Positions 1 to 8,126 of a stretch of 64,000 nucleotides of DNA are shown here, piece after piece. The stretch is taken from NCBI RefSeq assembly GCF_004919105.1, contig NZ_STGK01000011.1, positions 62,001-126,000 on the forward strand, in the 5' to 3' direction. Numbering within the stretch: position 1 is the first letter of the stretch; every line of letters starts with the position of its first letter. The notes under the pieces were generated by a model that worked only from the letters and a program-made list of their open reading frames with translations, had not been told where the DNA came from and made no database searches. Both the position numbers and the translations under genes were made by a program. The stretch comes from Nocardioides sp. GY 10113. Its GTDB lineage: Bacteria; Actinomycetota; Actinomycetes; Propionibacteriales; Nocardioidaceae.

Positions 1-21
1 GACTGACCCCGCGCGGGGGCG

Positions 22-639
22 CTAGACGAAGACGATCTGCGCGCCCTCGGCGATCTCGATGAAGTCCGACGCGCTGATCACGCCCTCGACGCCGGGGTGC
101 AGGTCCGCCGCGATGATCTTCATCATGTCGTAGCTGAGCTTGCAGGCCCACATGTGCACGCCCGCCGCGTGGATCATGTCGAGGAACTCGGGGATCTCCG
201 GGATGTCCTCGTCGGCCAGCTGCTTCTTCATCATCTTGGTGCCGATGCTGGTCATGCCCGGCAGGCCGCCCATGCCCTGCGGCATCGACTTGTACTCCCA
301 CCCGCGTCCGAGGCGTGCGAGCTCGGGCATGTGCATCGCGGTGTTGCCGAGCATCGTGAACTTCAGGTTGTCGTTCATCTTGCGGTTGACGATGTCCAGG
401 CCCCAGAAGGTGAAGAAGATGTGGACCTCGACGCCCTCGCTGAGCGCCGCGTTGCCCATGATCAGCGCCGGGTAGGCCATGTCCAGGTTGCCCTTGGAGC
501 AGATGAAGGCCATCTTCCGCGGACCGCTGTACGCCGGCACGGAGGCGCCGTCCACGGCGCCGCCCGGCTGCGCGGCGACCGCCGGGCGGTCGCCGAAGTC
601 CGGCATCACGAAGCCCTCGGGGATGGTGGTGGCGGTCAT
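22..639 (-). CDS. DsrE/DsrF/DrsH-like (DsrE2-type) sulfur-relay protein
   Basis: A 205-residue protein of the DsrE2-like group. Residues 43-65 carry the typical strand followed by a Cys (FICSKGNLD), and a second Cys lies in the late MWACKLS segment. DsrE-family proteins bind sulfane sulfur on cysteine and hand it to partners; the location is probably cytosolic, although some relatives associate with membranes. It is the last gene of the SQR - TusE-like - DsrE operon, starting 13 bp after the TusE-like stop, with the Shine-Dalgarno AGGAG just ahead of the ATG. A C4GCGCG4 palindrome at 7-18 follows the stop and may be a weak terminator. The family is clear; the exact sulfur partner is inferred from the neighbours. 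Confidence 0.85.
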   Translation of the reverse strand: MTATTIPEGFVMPDFGDRPAVAAQPGGAVDGASVPAYSGPRKMAFICSKGNLDMAYPALIMGNAALSEGVEVHIFFTFWGLDIVNRKMNDNLKFTMLGNTAMHMPELARLGRGWEYKSMPQGMGGLPGMTSIGTKMMKKQLADEDIPEIPEFLDMIHAAGVHMWACKLSYDMMKIIAADLHPGVEGVISASDFIEIAEGAQIVFV

Positions 640-652
640 GTCGCTTCTCCTC

Positions 653-967
653 TCACACGCAGCCGACGGGCTTGGGCAGGCCGGCCAGCCAGGCCATCTT
701 CTTGGCCGGCTTGCCGGGGTAGAGGCGGTAGAGGTCGCGGACCTCGAACCCGCCGACAGTCTGCATCCGGCGCAGCGTCGGGGTGTTGCCCTCCTCGCCG
801 GCGTCCTTGCGCATGAACAGCAGCGGCGCGAGGTGCTCCTCGTCGAGCTCGACGCCGATCAGCGCAGCCAGGTCGTGGGCCAGTTCCTCGCTCCACTGGT
901 CGCGGACGGTGAAGAACCCCTCGTCGTCGACGTCGAAGGATCGACCGTTCAGGGTGTTGGTGGGCAT
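653..967 (-). CDS. TusE/DsrC/DsvC family sulfur-carrier protein
   Basis: A 104-residue protein matching the DsrC/TusE fold: an N-terminal NGRSFDVDDEGFF strand, the central helices, and the C-terminal arm AGLPKPVGCV with the penultimate Cys that accepts persulfide sulfur. The second arm Cys of dissimilatory DsrC, which forms the trisulfide with sulfite, aligns with Ala here, so this is a one-Cys TusE-type carrier and not a DsrAB partner. It lies 23 bp downstream of the SQR gene and 13 bp upstream of the DsrE-like gene. A role carrying sulfane sulfur from SQR to DsrE is inferred; there are no TusBCD or DsrAB genes in the window. Confidence 0.85.
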   Translation of the reverse strand: MPTNTLNGRSFDVDDEGFFTVRDQWSEELAHDLAALIGVELDEEHLAPLLFMRKDAGEEGNTPTLRRMQTVGGFEVRDLYRLYPGKPAKKMAWLAGLPKPVGCV

Positions 968-990
968 CGCAGGCTCCTCCTCGATCCGGC

Positions 991-2220
991 TCAGGCCGAC
1001 TTCTTGCCGGACATGGACATCTTCACCGGGACCGGCAGCCGGTGGCCCGGCAGCAGCATCCGCCAGTAGATCTGCTCGAACGCGAGCTTCCCGAGGTGGT
1101 TGGCCCGGGTGTTGCGCAGCAGCGACATCGGTCCGACCCCGGCGAGCGGGAAGGTGCCGGGCAGCGGCTCGGTGTCGTAGTTGAAGTCCAGCAGCAGCGC
1201 CTTGCCCCGGCCGGTCTCCAGGAAGCAGTTGGCGTGGCCGTCGAAGGCGTTCGGCAGCGGCCTGTCCTCGATCGCGGCGAGGAAGTTGTCGATGAAGAGC
1301 TCGGTGGCGAAGTGCGCGACCGAGCCCGCCTTGGACGTCGGGATGTTGCTGGCGTCGCCCAGCACGAAGATCCGCTCATGCTCGGTGGAGCGCAGCGTGT
1401 GCTTGTCGACGGGGACGAAGCCCATGTCGTCGCCCAGCCCCGAGTCGATGACGAACCGGGCGCCGGTGTGCGGCGGCACCGTGACCAGCAGGTCGAACGG
1501 CAGCGCGCGGCCGTCGTACGAGTTCAGCGTGCTGGCCTCGTTGTCGACCCGCTCGACCGCGAAGTCCGCGGCCAGCCGGATGCTGCGGTCGTCGAGGAGG
1601 TCGCCGAAGGTCCGCGAGGCGATCGGCTTGGTGAACGCCCCGTCCAGCGGGGTGACGTAGGTGATGTCGACCAGGTGCCGGATCCCCCGCCGGCGGAAGT
1701 GGTCCTCGACCAGGAAGGCGAACTCCAGCGGGGCGACCGGGCACTTGATCGGCATCTCGGCGACGTGCACCAGCAGCCGCCCCTTCTCGAAGGTGCGCAG
1801 CTTGTCGCGCAGCGCGGTAGTGCCCTCCAGGGAGTAGAACTCGTGCACGGTGTCGCGCCACAGCGGGCCGTCGGCGACCCCGGGCACCAGGTCGGGGCGG
1901 GGATGGGAGCCGCTGGCGATGATCAGCCAGTCGTAGGTCAGCTCGGTCCCGTCGCCGAGCTTCACCGACTGGGCATCCGCGTCCACCCGCTCGATCTCGG
2001 CCTGGACCATCTCCACGCCGTCGGGCAGGAACGCCCGGCGGCTGCGGACCACCCGCTTCGGGTCCATCCAGAACGGGATGAAGAGGTAGCCCGGCTGGTA
2101 GTGGTGGTCGTCGTCGCGGTCGACGATGGTGATCCGCCACTCCTCGTCGAGCTTGTCGCGCAGCAGGTTGGCGGCCATCGTTCCGGCCGTCCCGGATCCC
2201 AGGATCAGCAGCTGAGGCAT
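991..2220 (-). CDS. sulfide:quinone oxidoreductase-like FAD protein
   Basis: A 409-residue member of the FAD-dependent pyridine nucleotide-disulfide oxidoreductase family. The dinucleotide-binding GSGTAGT motif is at residues 8-14, an ATG-like IIASGSHPR strand near 100, the second flavin motif FVLGDASNIPTSKAGS at about 285-300, and a C-terminal amphipathic segment that could dock on the membrane. Two cysteines sit where SQRs carry their redox pair (C160 in IKCPVAPLEF, C332 in NCFLETG); the third, more N-terminal SQR cysteine is missing. It would oxidise sulfide to sulfane sulfur with quinone as acceptor. It is first in an operon with the TusE-like and DsrE-like genes. A different SQR subtype or a related persulfide oxidoreductase is possible. 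Confidence 0.85.
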   Translation of the reverse strand: MPQLLILGSGTAGTMAANLLRDKLDEEWRITIVDRDDDHHYQPGYLFIPFWMDPKRVVRSRRAFLPDGVEMVQAEIERVDADAQSVKLGDGTELTYDWLIIASGSHPRPDLVPGVADGPLWRDTVHEFYSLEGTTALRDKLRTFEKGRLLVHVAEMPIKCPVAPLEFAFLVEDHFRRRGIRHLVDITYVTPLDGAFTKPIASRTFGDLLDDRSIRLAADFAVERVDNEASTLNSYDGRALPFDLLVTVPPHTGARFVIDSGLGDDMGFVPVDKHTLRSTEHERIFVLGDASNIPTSKAGSVAHFATELFIDNFLAAIEDRPLPNAFDGHANCFLETGRGKALLLDFNYDTEPLPGTFPLAGVGPMSLLRNTRANHLGKLAFEQIYWRMLLPGHRLPVPVKMSMSGKKSA

Positions 2221-2381
2221 GTCCCCATCGTCTCGGCCGCGGGCAGCGGCGGTTAGGGTCCGACGCCCCTGAAGGCCGCCGCGGAGGTCCTTGAGGAGCG
2301 GGACCTGCGACCCCGTTGCCGCGGTGCACGGAGAGACCGGCCAGTGGGTGATCTCCCGACCCCCGCCCCAGGCCTGGTCGG

Positions 2382-2409
2382 CGTCCGCTCAGTGGCCCGT
2401 CAGCGGACC
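2382..2409. terminator. hairpin spanning the sortase stop codon
   Basis: A 7-bp perfect stem GTCCGCT / AGCGGAC (2383-2389 and 2402-2408) with a 12-nt loop contains the sortase stop. There is no T tract. It may be a weak terminator between the sortase and the SQR operon; the rest of 2221-2381 holds no gene that I can support. Confidence 0.3.
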
Positions 2410-3122
2410 AGGTCGGCGAACCAGACGGTCCGGTGGGTCCAGTTCTCGGCGCCCAACCGGATCCCCGAGCAGACGATGACCACCACCTGCGGCGGGCCGC
2501 CGGTCGCGTAGACCCGCGCCACCGCGTCGGGGTCCTCGGGTGTGACCACGATCCTCTCCGCCGTCCGGTAGCAGGCCATCCGCCCGTCGGCGTCCTCCAG
2601 CACCATCAGGTCGCCGACCCGGTAGGAGTCGAGCAGTCTGTTGCCCATCGCGGAGCCGTCGGACCAGGTGTGGGTGGTCAGCCCGACGAGGCCGCGACGC
2701 GACCCCGGCTGGGCGCCGTCGGCGTCCCAGGCGAACTCCTGCTTCGCGGCGCTGGTCAGCGGCGGTACGCCGAGCACGCCGTACTCGTCGCGCGGAACGG
2801 GCCGCACCACGTCGTCCTCGACGATGCCGGGGATCGTCAGCGACGAGGGGACGAAGCCGCCCCGCGCTGCCGAGCGGCACTCGTCCAGCAGCCTCTGCGG
2901 GCGCAGCGGCGACGCACCGGGGGCTGCCTCCGGGGCTGCCGCGACCTCCGTCGCCGTCTCCGGCGGCACCGGAGCGGGGTCCGCGGCCTCGTCACCCGAG
3001 CCGAGCAGGAGCCAGGAGACGGCGACCAGGCCGACGATCGCGGCGACCACCACGACCACCACGGCCACCCGCAGCCGACGCTCCACCGGCTCCCTCCCCT
3101 TCGACGTCTCGGACGCTGACAC
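2400..3122 (-). CDS. class F sortase
   Basis: A 240-residue protein with an N-terminal membrane anchor (about residues 19-40), a Pro/Ala-rich linker, and a sortase beta-barrel. The catalytic triad is visible: His151 in LTTHTWSDG, Cys218 in VVVIVCSG, and Arg231 in WTHRTVWF. Sortases are extracytoplasmic transpeptidases or proteases that usually attach LPXTG-type proteins to the cell wall; class F enzymes are common in actinobacteria and few have known substrates. No sorting-signal protein is visible nearby. The GTG start is 12 bp downstream of era, so it is probably co-transcribed with it. Confidence 0.88.
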   Translation of the reverse strand: MSASETSKGREPVERRLRVAVVVVVVAAIVGLVAVSWLLLGSGDEAADPAPVPPETATEVAAAPEAAPGASPLRPQRLLDECRSAARGGFVPSSLTIPGIVEDDVVRPVPRDEYGVLGVPPLTSAAKQEFAWDADGAQPGSRRGLVGLTTHTWSDGSAMGNRLLDSYRVGDLMVLEDADGRMACYRTAERIVVTPEDPDAVARVYATGGPPQVVVIVCSGIRLGAENWTHRTVWFADLVR

Positions 3123-3134
3123 GTGCGGACCCGG

Positions 3135-4343
3135 TCAGAAGCCCAGCTTGCGCAGCTGCCGCGGGTCGCGCTGCCAGTCCTTGGCGATCTTGACGTGCAG
3201 GTCCAAGTAGACGGGCGTGCCGAGCAGCGCCTCGATCTGCTGGCGGGCCTCGGTGCCGACCTTGCGCAGCCGGGCGCCCTTCCTGCCGATCATGATGCCC
3301 TTCTGGGAGTCGCGCTCGACGTACACGCTGGCGTGGATGTCGAGCAGCGGCTTGTCCTCGGGGCGGTCCTCGCGCAGGCCCATCTCGTCGACCACGACGG
3401 CGATCGAGTGCGGCAGCTCGTCACGGACGCCGTCCAGCGCCGCCTCGCGGATCAGCTCGGCGGCGAGGATCTCCTCGGGCGCATCGGTGAGGTCGCCGTC
3501 CGGGTAGAGCGGCGGGCCCTCGGGCATCAGCCCGACCAGGAGCTGGCCGAGCAGGTCGATCTGGTCGCCGGAGACCGAGGAGACCGGGACGATCTCGGCC
3601 CACTCCGTACCGGTGTCGCGGCCCAGCGCGGCGATGTCGAGCAGGTGCTCCGCCAGCCGGTCGGGAGCGACCAGGTCGGTCTTGGTGGCCACGGCGATCT
3701 TGGTGGTCCGCCGGACCTTGGCCAGCTCCTCGACCAGGAACCGGTCGCCGGGACCGACCTTCTCGTCGGAGGGGAAGCAGACCGCGACCACGTCGACCTC
3801 GGCCCAGGTCGTCTTCACCAGGTCGTTGAGCCGCTCACCGAGCAGCGTGCGCGGACGGTGCAGGCCGGGGGTGTCGACCAGCACCAGCTGACCGTCGGGG
3901 CGGTGCACGATGCCGCGGACCACCGTGCGGGTGGTCTGCGGCTTGTCGGAGGTGATCACGATCTTCTGCCCGACCAGCGCGTTGGTCAGCGTCGACTTGC
4001 CGACGTTGGGGCGGCCCACGAAGCAGGCGAAGCCGCTCCGGTGGCCCTCGGGCACCTCGGCGCCGCCGAGTCCGGTCATCCCGGTGACGGGCGCGGGCGG
4101 CGGGAGGGCGCCGAAGTCCTCGTCGAACTCGGCCTCGTCGTCCCAGTCCTCGTCGTCCTCGTCGTCGTCCTCGTCGTCGTCCTCATCCGCTGAGCCCGCG
4201 AGGTCGTCGGCGTCGAGGTCGTCCTCGTCCACCTCGTCCTCGGCGAACTCCTCGGAGTCGGCGACGTCCTTGGCGTCCTCGAGCCGCTCGACCTCCGCGA
4301 GGTCCGGCCGCTCGCCCTGCTGCTCGTCCTGCTGCTCGGTCAT
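3135..4343 (-). CDS. era: GTPase Era
   Basis: Ribosome-assembly GTPase that binds 16S rRNA. The motifs are all present: G1 GRPNVGKS at residues 110-117, a Q-T-TR switch, G3 DTPG, G4 TKTD, and the C-terminal KH domain with IMIGRKG. The ATG at 4343 is chosen because an AAGGCGG Shine-Dalgarno precedes it; the open frame continues upstream through the neighbouring gene. The product is 402 residues, about 100 longer than typical Era, because of an extremely acidic Asp/Glu-rich, low-complexity N-terminus (residues about 10-76). It lies 10 bp after the siderophore-interacting protein gene. Confidence 0.95.
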   Translation of the reverse strand: MTEQQDEQQGERPDLAEVERLEDAKDVADSEEFAEDEVDEDDLDADDLAGSADEDDDEDDDEDDEDWDDEAEFDEDFGALPPPAPVTGMTGLGGAEVPEGHRSGFACFVGRPNVGKSTLTNALVGQKIVITSDKPQTTRTVVRGIVHRPDGQLVLVDTPGLHRPRTLLGERLNDLVKTTWAEVDVVAVCFPSDEKVGPGDRFLVEELAKVRRTTKIAVATKTDLVAPDRLAEHLLDIAALGRDTGTEWAEIVPVSSVSGDQIDLLGQLLVGLMPEGPPLYPDGDLTDAPEEILAAELIREAALDGVRDELPHSIAVVVDEMGLREDRPEDKPLLDIHASVYVERDSQKGIMIGRKGARLRKVGTEARQQIEALLGTPVYLDLHVKIAKDWQRDPRQLRKLGF

Positions 4344-4353
4344 CGTTCCGCCT

Positions 4354-5154
4354 TCACTCGGCCTTGGCCCGGGCGTCGTCGTAGTCGGCCCAGATCTGCT
4401 CGTCGCTCTTGCCTGCCGCCTTGCCGGCGCGCCAGATGGGGCCGGGGTCGACCGCACGGGGCTGCCGCTCCTTGACCGCGCGCCAGTACCCCATCACGTC
4501 GTAGTGGGTGCTGGGCATCTTCCGCTCGCGCATCAGGTGCTTGCGGATCGCGCGCATCTGGGCGGACTCCCCCGCCATCCAGAAGTAGCCCTCGCCCTCG
4601 GGCCAGTCCAGCCCCTCGACGATCTCGGCCAGGCGGCTGGTGCCGTCCTCGGCCGGCGCGGTCCAGCTGACGGAGGCGCCCTCGGGCAGGTACGACGCGA
4701 GCTCCTCGGGCAGGTCCGCGGCCTCGGCGTGCACGTGGACCGGGATCCGGCCCACGTGCGCCTCGGCGATCCGGGCCATCGCCGGCAGCGCGGTCAGGTC
4801 GCCGACCAGCAGCAGCCAGGCGGCGTCCGCCGGTGCGTCGAAGGAGCCCTTCGGCTCGCTGATCGTGACCTGCTGGCCGACCGGGTCGCCGGCGCCGCCG
4901 AGCGCCCACTCGGTGACCAGCCCGACCGCGTGCACCACGACGTCCAGCACCAGCTCGGCGCCGTCGAAGGAGCGGACCGTGTAGTAGCGGGACTGGAACT
5001 GGCCGGGCACCACCAGGCCGACCCACTCGTCGGGGATGCCGGTGGACTCGAACCGGGCCAGGCCGGGACCGCCCAGGGTCAGCCGCACCAGGTGCGGACT
5101 GATCCGCTCCCGTCGTACGACGTCGGCGGTGAACTGCTGGGCACGGACACTCAC
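4354..5154 (-). CDS. siderophore-interacting protein (FAD-dependent ferric-siderophore reductase family)
   Basis: A 266-residue ViuB/SIP-family protein. The N-terminal FAD-binding barrel contains RYYTVRSFD (flavin-binding R-Y-T motif near residue 56), followed by a NAD(P)H-binding half with LLVGDLTALPAM and a C-terminal GYFWMAGES segment. These cytosolic enzymes reduce ferric siderophores to release iron. The GTG start has no close upstream gene on the same strand; the 216-bp gap to tmsB shows nothing else. No siderophore biosynthesis or uptake genes occur in the window, so the substrate is unknown. Confidence 0.88.
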   Translation of the reverse strand: MSVRAQQFTADVVRRERISPHLVRLTLGGPGLARFESTGIPDEWVGLVVPGQFQSRYYTVRSFDGAELVLDVVVHAVGLVTEWALGGAGDPVGQQVTISEPKGSFDAPADAAWLLLVGDLTALPAMARIAEAHVGRIPVHVHAEAADLPEELASYLPEGASVSWTAPAEDGTSRLAEIVEGLDWPEGEGYFWMAGESAQMRAIRKHLMRERKMPSTHYDVMGYWRAVKERQPRAVDPGPIWRAGKAAGKSDEQIWADYDDARAKAE

Positions 5155-5370
5155 CGGCCCAGGCTAGCGGGGGCGGTCGTGAACGCGGTCATCGCGCGCG
5201 GCCGCCCCGGCCGGCCGTCAGGGGCCGGTACCGCGGAGGTTCCCGCCGACGAAGCCGCCGCCGGACGTTGCTCGCGACGGTCCACTCCGCCGAGCCCCCA
5301 CCGAGGTGGTCGATCCGCACACCGCTGCGGTGCGCGGAGCCGGACGACCCGGGCGTGCTCGGAACGGGAC

Positions 5371-6663
5371 TCAGAACTGGTGCCGCAGCGGGTACCCGCT
5401 CGCCCCGTCGACGGTCTTGGTGGCCAGCACGTGGTGGAGCTGGATCTCGTTGCGCTCGAACGCGATCCGCGACCCCGCCATGTAGAGGCCCCACACCCGA
5501 GCGGTGCCCTCGTCGGTCTCGGCGACGCAGGCGTCCCAGTTCGCGGCGAGGTTCGCCGACCAGCCCGCCAGCGTCTTGGCGTAGTGCACCCGGATGTTCT
5601 CGTGGTGCTGCACCTCCAGGCCGGCGTTCTCGGCCGCGCGGACGATGGTGCCCGAGCCGGTCAGCTCGCCGTCGGGGAAGACGTAGCGGTCGATGAACGC
5701 GCCCGCGGTCGGCTTGCCGCCGCTGTAGTGGCGGGTGATGCAGTGGTTGAGCAGCCGACCCTGCGGCTTGAGCCGGCCCTCGATGAACCCGAAGTACGAC
5801 GGGTAGTTCGCCACCCCGATGTGCTCGGTCAGGCCGATCGAGCTGACCGCGTCGAAGTCGGTCTCGGGCACGTCGCGGTAGTCGGAGAACCGCACCTCGG
5901 CGACGTCGTCGAGCCCCTCCTTCTTGATCGCGTGGGCGGCCCAGTTGGCCTGCTCACGGGAGAGGGTCACGCCGAGCGCCTTGACGCCGTAGTGGCGCGC
6001 CGCGTGGCGGACCATTCCGCCCCAGCCGCAGCCGAGGTCGAGCAGCCGCTGGCCGGGCCGGAGGTCGAGCTTGCGGCAGATCAGGTCGTACTTGTGCTCC
6101 TGCGCCTCCTCCAGCGTCGCGTCCGCCGTCGGGTAGACCGCGCAGGTGTAGGTCATCGACGGGCCGAGCACGTACTCGTAGAAGGTGTTGGAGACGTCGT
6201 AGTGGTGGTGGATCGCGTCGGCGTCCCGCTCCTGGGAGTGCCGTCCCCACCTGCCGAGCGCCCGCAGCCCCTCGAGCCGGTGGCGCCACGCGGGCAGGTG
6301 CTCCTGCGGCGGCGGCGCGGGCGGGACCAGGTTGCCCAGCCCGAGCGTCCGGACCAGGGCGAGCAGGTCCCCGGGCTTCGGCAGGCCGAAGTCGGTCATG
6401 TCCTTGAGCAGGCTGAACGCCGGGTACGGGTCGCCGGGGTGACAGCCGTGCAGCACCAGGTCGCCGGCGACGTAGGCGCGGGCCAGGCCGAGGTCGCCCG
6501 GGGCGGTCAGGATGTAGGCCAGACCGCGCTCGTTGACCAGCTCCAGCCCGAACTCCGAGTCCGGCGGTCCGGCCTGGCTGCCGTCGTACGCCTTGAACCA
6601 GAGCGGGAGCCCCCCAGGGAAGAAGGACTCGATCGTCGGCGCGATGCCACGGGTGGTGCTCAT
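5371..6663 (-). CDS. tmsB: cyclopropane-fatty-acyl-phospholipid synthase-family methyltransferase, probable TmsB
   Basis: A 430-residue SAM-dependent lipid methyltransferase. The SAM motif LLDLGCGWGGM lies near residues 206-216 and is followed by the family motifs LSREQANWA and GLTEHIG. Residues 1-120 form the extra N-terminal domain seen in this group. Its start overlaps the stop of the upstream flavoprotein gene in an ATGA, so the two are translationally coupled. A CFA-like methyltransferase directly coupled to a DHCR24-like flavoprotein is the hallmark of the tmsAB (bfaAB) pair that methylenates and then reduces oleoyl-phospholipid to 10-methylstearoyl chains. A plain cyclopropane synthase is the alternative. 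Confidence 0.82.
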   Translation of the reverse strand: MSTTRGIAPTIESFFPGGLPLWFKAYDGSQAGPPDSEFGLELVNERGLAYILTAPGDLGLARAYVAGDLVLHGCHPGDPYPAFSLLKDMTDFGLPKPGDLLALVRTLGLGNLVPPAPPPQEHLPAWRHRLEGLRALGRWGRHSQERDADAIHHHYDVSNTFYEYVLGPSMTYTCAVYPTADATLEEAQEHKYDLICRKLDLRPGQRLLDLGCGWGGMVRHAARHYGVKALGVTLSREQANWAAHAIKKEGLDDVAEVRFSDYRDVPETDFDAVSSIGLTEHIGVANYPSYFGFIEGRLKPQGRLLNHCITRHYSGGKPTAGAFIDRYVFPDGELTGSGTIVRAAENAGLEVQHHENIRVHYAKTLAGWSANLAANWDACVAETDEGTARVWGLYMAGSRIAFERNEIQLHHVLATKTVDGASGYPLRHQF

Positions 6664-8066
6664 CGACTCTTCACCGCCTTGTCATAGAGGTTGGTCAGCC
6701 GGTCGTCGGGGTCGTAACGCTGCTTGAGCGCGGACAGGTTGTCGGTGTTGTACAGCGCCGCGAACTCCTCGGGGCCGTAGAACGCCTCGGAGTAGAGCGA
6801 CTTGTGGCCGCCCAGGGCGTGCACCTTCGCCTCGATCGCGCGGTTGCGGGGCGCGTCGACGGCCTCCGGCCCGACGTGCACGGTGCCCCAGAAGCCGACG
6901 TTGACGTAGAGCCGGCCCGGATCCAACGGGTACGTCGACCAGCGCCCGCCGTCACTCGCGCCGGTCGAGACCAACGGGCACAACCACACCGGCCGCATCC
7001 CCACCTCGGCGTCGAACCAGTCCAGGAACTCCCCCAGCGCGTCGACCGGGACCTCGATGTCCTGCACCACCCGCTCGCGCTGCGGCCGGCCGGCACGCCG
7101 GTCCAGCCGGTCCGCGACGGCGAACCGACGGTCCAGGTGGAGCAGCCTCATGTAGACGTCCGAGCGCCGCCAGCGCCGCGGCCAGAGCCGGCGGATCCTC
7201 GGGTTCTGAGCGCCGAACGCACCCGAGCACCAGAACCAGTCGGTGTCCCAGCGCCACAGGTAGTCGTACATCGTCAGGAGGTCGGTCTCGCGCTCGGCGA
7301 CCGAGCGGAAGTAGACCTGCTGGCCGGTGTAGTCGCTCGGCCCCGCGACCCCGGGGACCTCCGCGGGGTCGTCGGTCCAGCGGGCCAGGGTCAGGTAGTA
7401 CTCCCCCGGCGCGAAGGCGACGCCGTCCATGCCGTGGACCGGCTGACCCTCGTGCTCGCCCGTCGCGGCGACGGTGGCCATCGCCTTCTCCAGCAGGCCC
7501 GTGTCGTCGAACCGGAGATGGCGCAGCGCGACGAGGCCCGGCACGGGCTCCAGCCGGATCCGCAGCCGCGTGGCGTAGCCCAGGGAGCCGTAGGAGTTCG
7601 GGAAGGCGTCGAAGAGCGCGTCGCCCGGTCGGGTGGTGACCACCTCGCCGGCGCCGGTGAAGACGTCCATCTCCAGCACCGACTCGTGCGGCAGCCCGTT
7701 GCGGAAGCTGGTCGCCTCGATGCCCAGGCCCGTGACCGCGCCGCCGAGGGTGATCGTGCGCAGCTGCGGGACGACGTAGGGGATCAGGCCGTGCGGCAGC
7801 GTCGCGTCCACCAGCGCCTCGTAGGTGCACATGCCCTGCACCTCGGCGATCGGCCCGAACGGGGTCTCCGGCAACACCTCGATCACGGCGTCCAGTCCGG
7901 AGACGTCGAGGCCCGGGGCGGCGGTCGCGGACCGCGCCCGGAACAGGTTGGTGGTCGGCTTGGCCAGCCGGACGGGGGCGCCCTCGGGGATGGAGGCATA
8001 GGATTCCGCCAACCGGGCGACGGCCCGGCGGTGATCTCCCCAGGACCGGTAGGGCATGCCGGTCAA
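6660..8066 (-). CDS. tmsA: FAD-binding oxidoreductase, probable 10-methylene fatty acyl reductase TmsA
   Basis: A 468-residue flavoprotein with an N-terminal PCMH-type FAD-binding domain (roughly residues 20-190) containing LDVSGLDAVIEVLP and VPQLRTITLGGAVTGLGIEA, and a substrate domain resembling 24-dehydrocholesterol reductase. In the tmsAB system this enzyme reduces the 10-methylene intermediate made by TmsB with a reduced cofactor. It is the upstream gene of the pair and overlaps tmsB by 4 bp. The upstream intergenic region to the cytidine deaminase-like gene is only about 60 bp, but the two genes are not obviously related in function. Confidence 0.8.
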   Translation of the reverse strand: MTGMPYRSWGDHRRAVARLAESYASIPEGAPVRLAKPTTNLFRARSATAAPGLDVSGLDAVIEVLPETPFGPIAEVQGMCTYEALVDATLPHGLIPYVVPQLRTITLGGAVTGLGIEATSFRNGLPHESVLEMDVFTGAGEVVTTRPGDALFDAFPNSYGSLGYATRLRIRLEPVPGLVALRHLRFDDTGLLEKAMATVAATGEHEGQPVHGMDGVAFAPGEYYLTLARWTDDPAEVPGVAGPSDYTGQQVYFRSVAERETDLLTMYDYLWRWDTDWFWCSGAFGAQNPRIRRLWPRRWRRSDVYMRLLHLDRRFAVADRLDRRAGRPQRERVVQDIEVPVDALGEFLDWFDAEVGMRPVWLCPLVSTGASDGGRWSTYPLDPGRLYVNVGFWGTVHVGPEAVDAPRNRAIEAKVHALGGHKSLYSEAFYGPEEFAALYNTDNLSALKQRYDPDDRLTNLYDKAVKSR

Positions 8067-8126
8067 CCTACTCCCCCGTAGGTGTCGTCGGGGTTTCAGT
8101 TCCGCGAAACCTGGCGTCGTACCAGG

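Noticed and set aside
3910-6687. A 925-codon plus-strand frame opposite era, the siderophore protein and tmsB
   Set aside because: All three minus-strand genes are strongly conserved, and the plus-strand translation has shadow-like composition.
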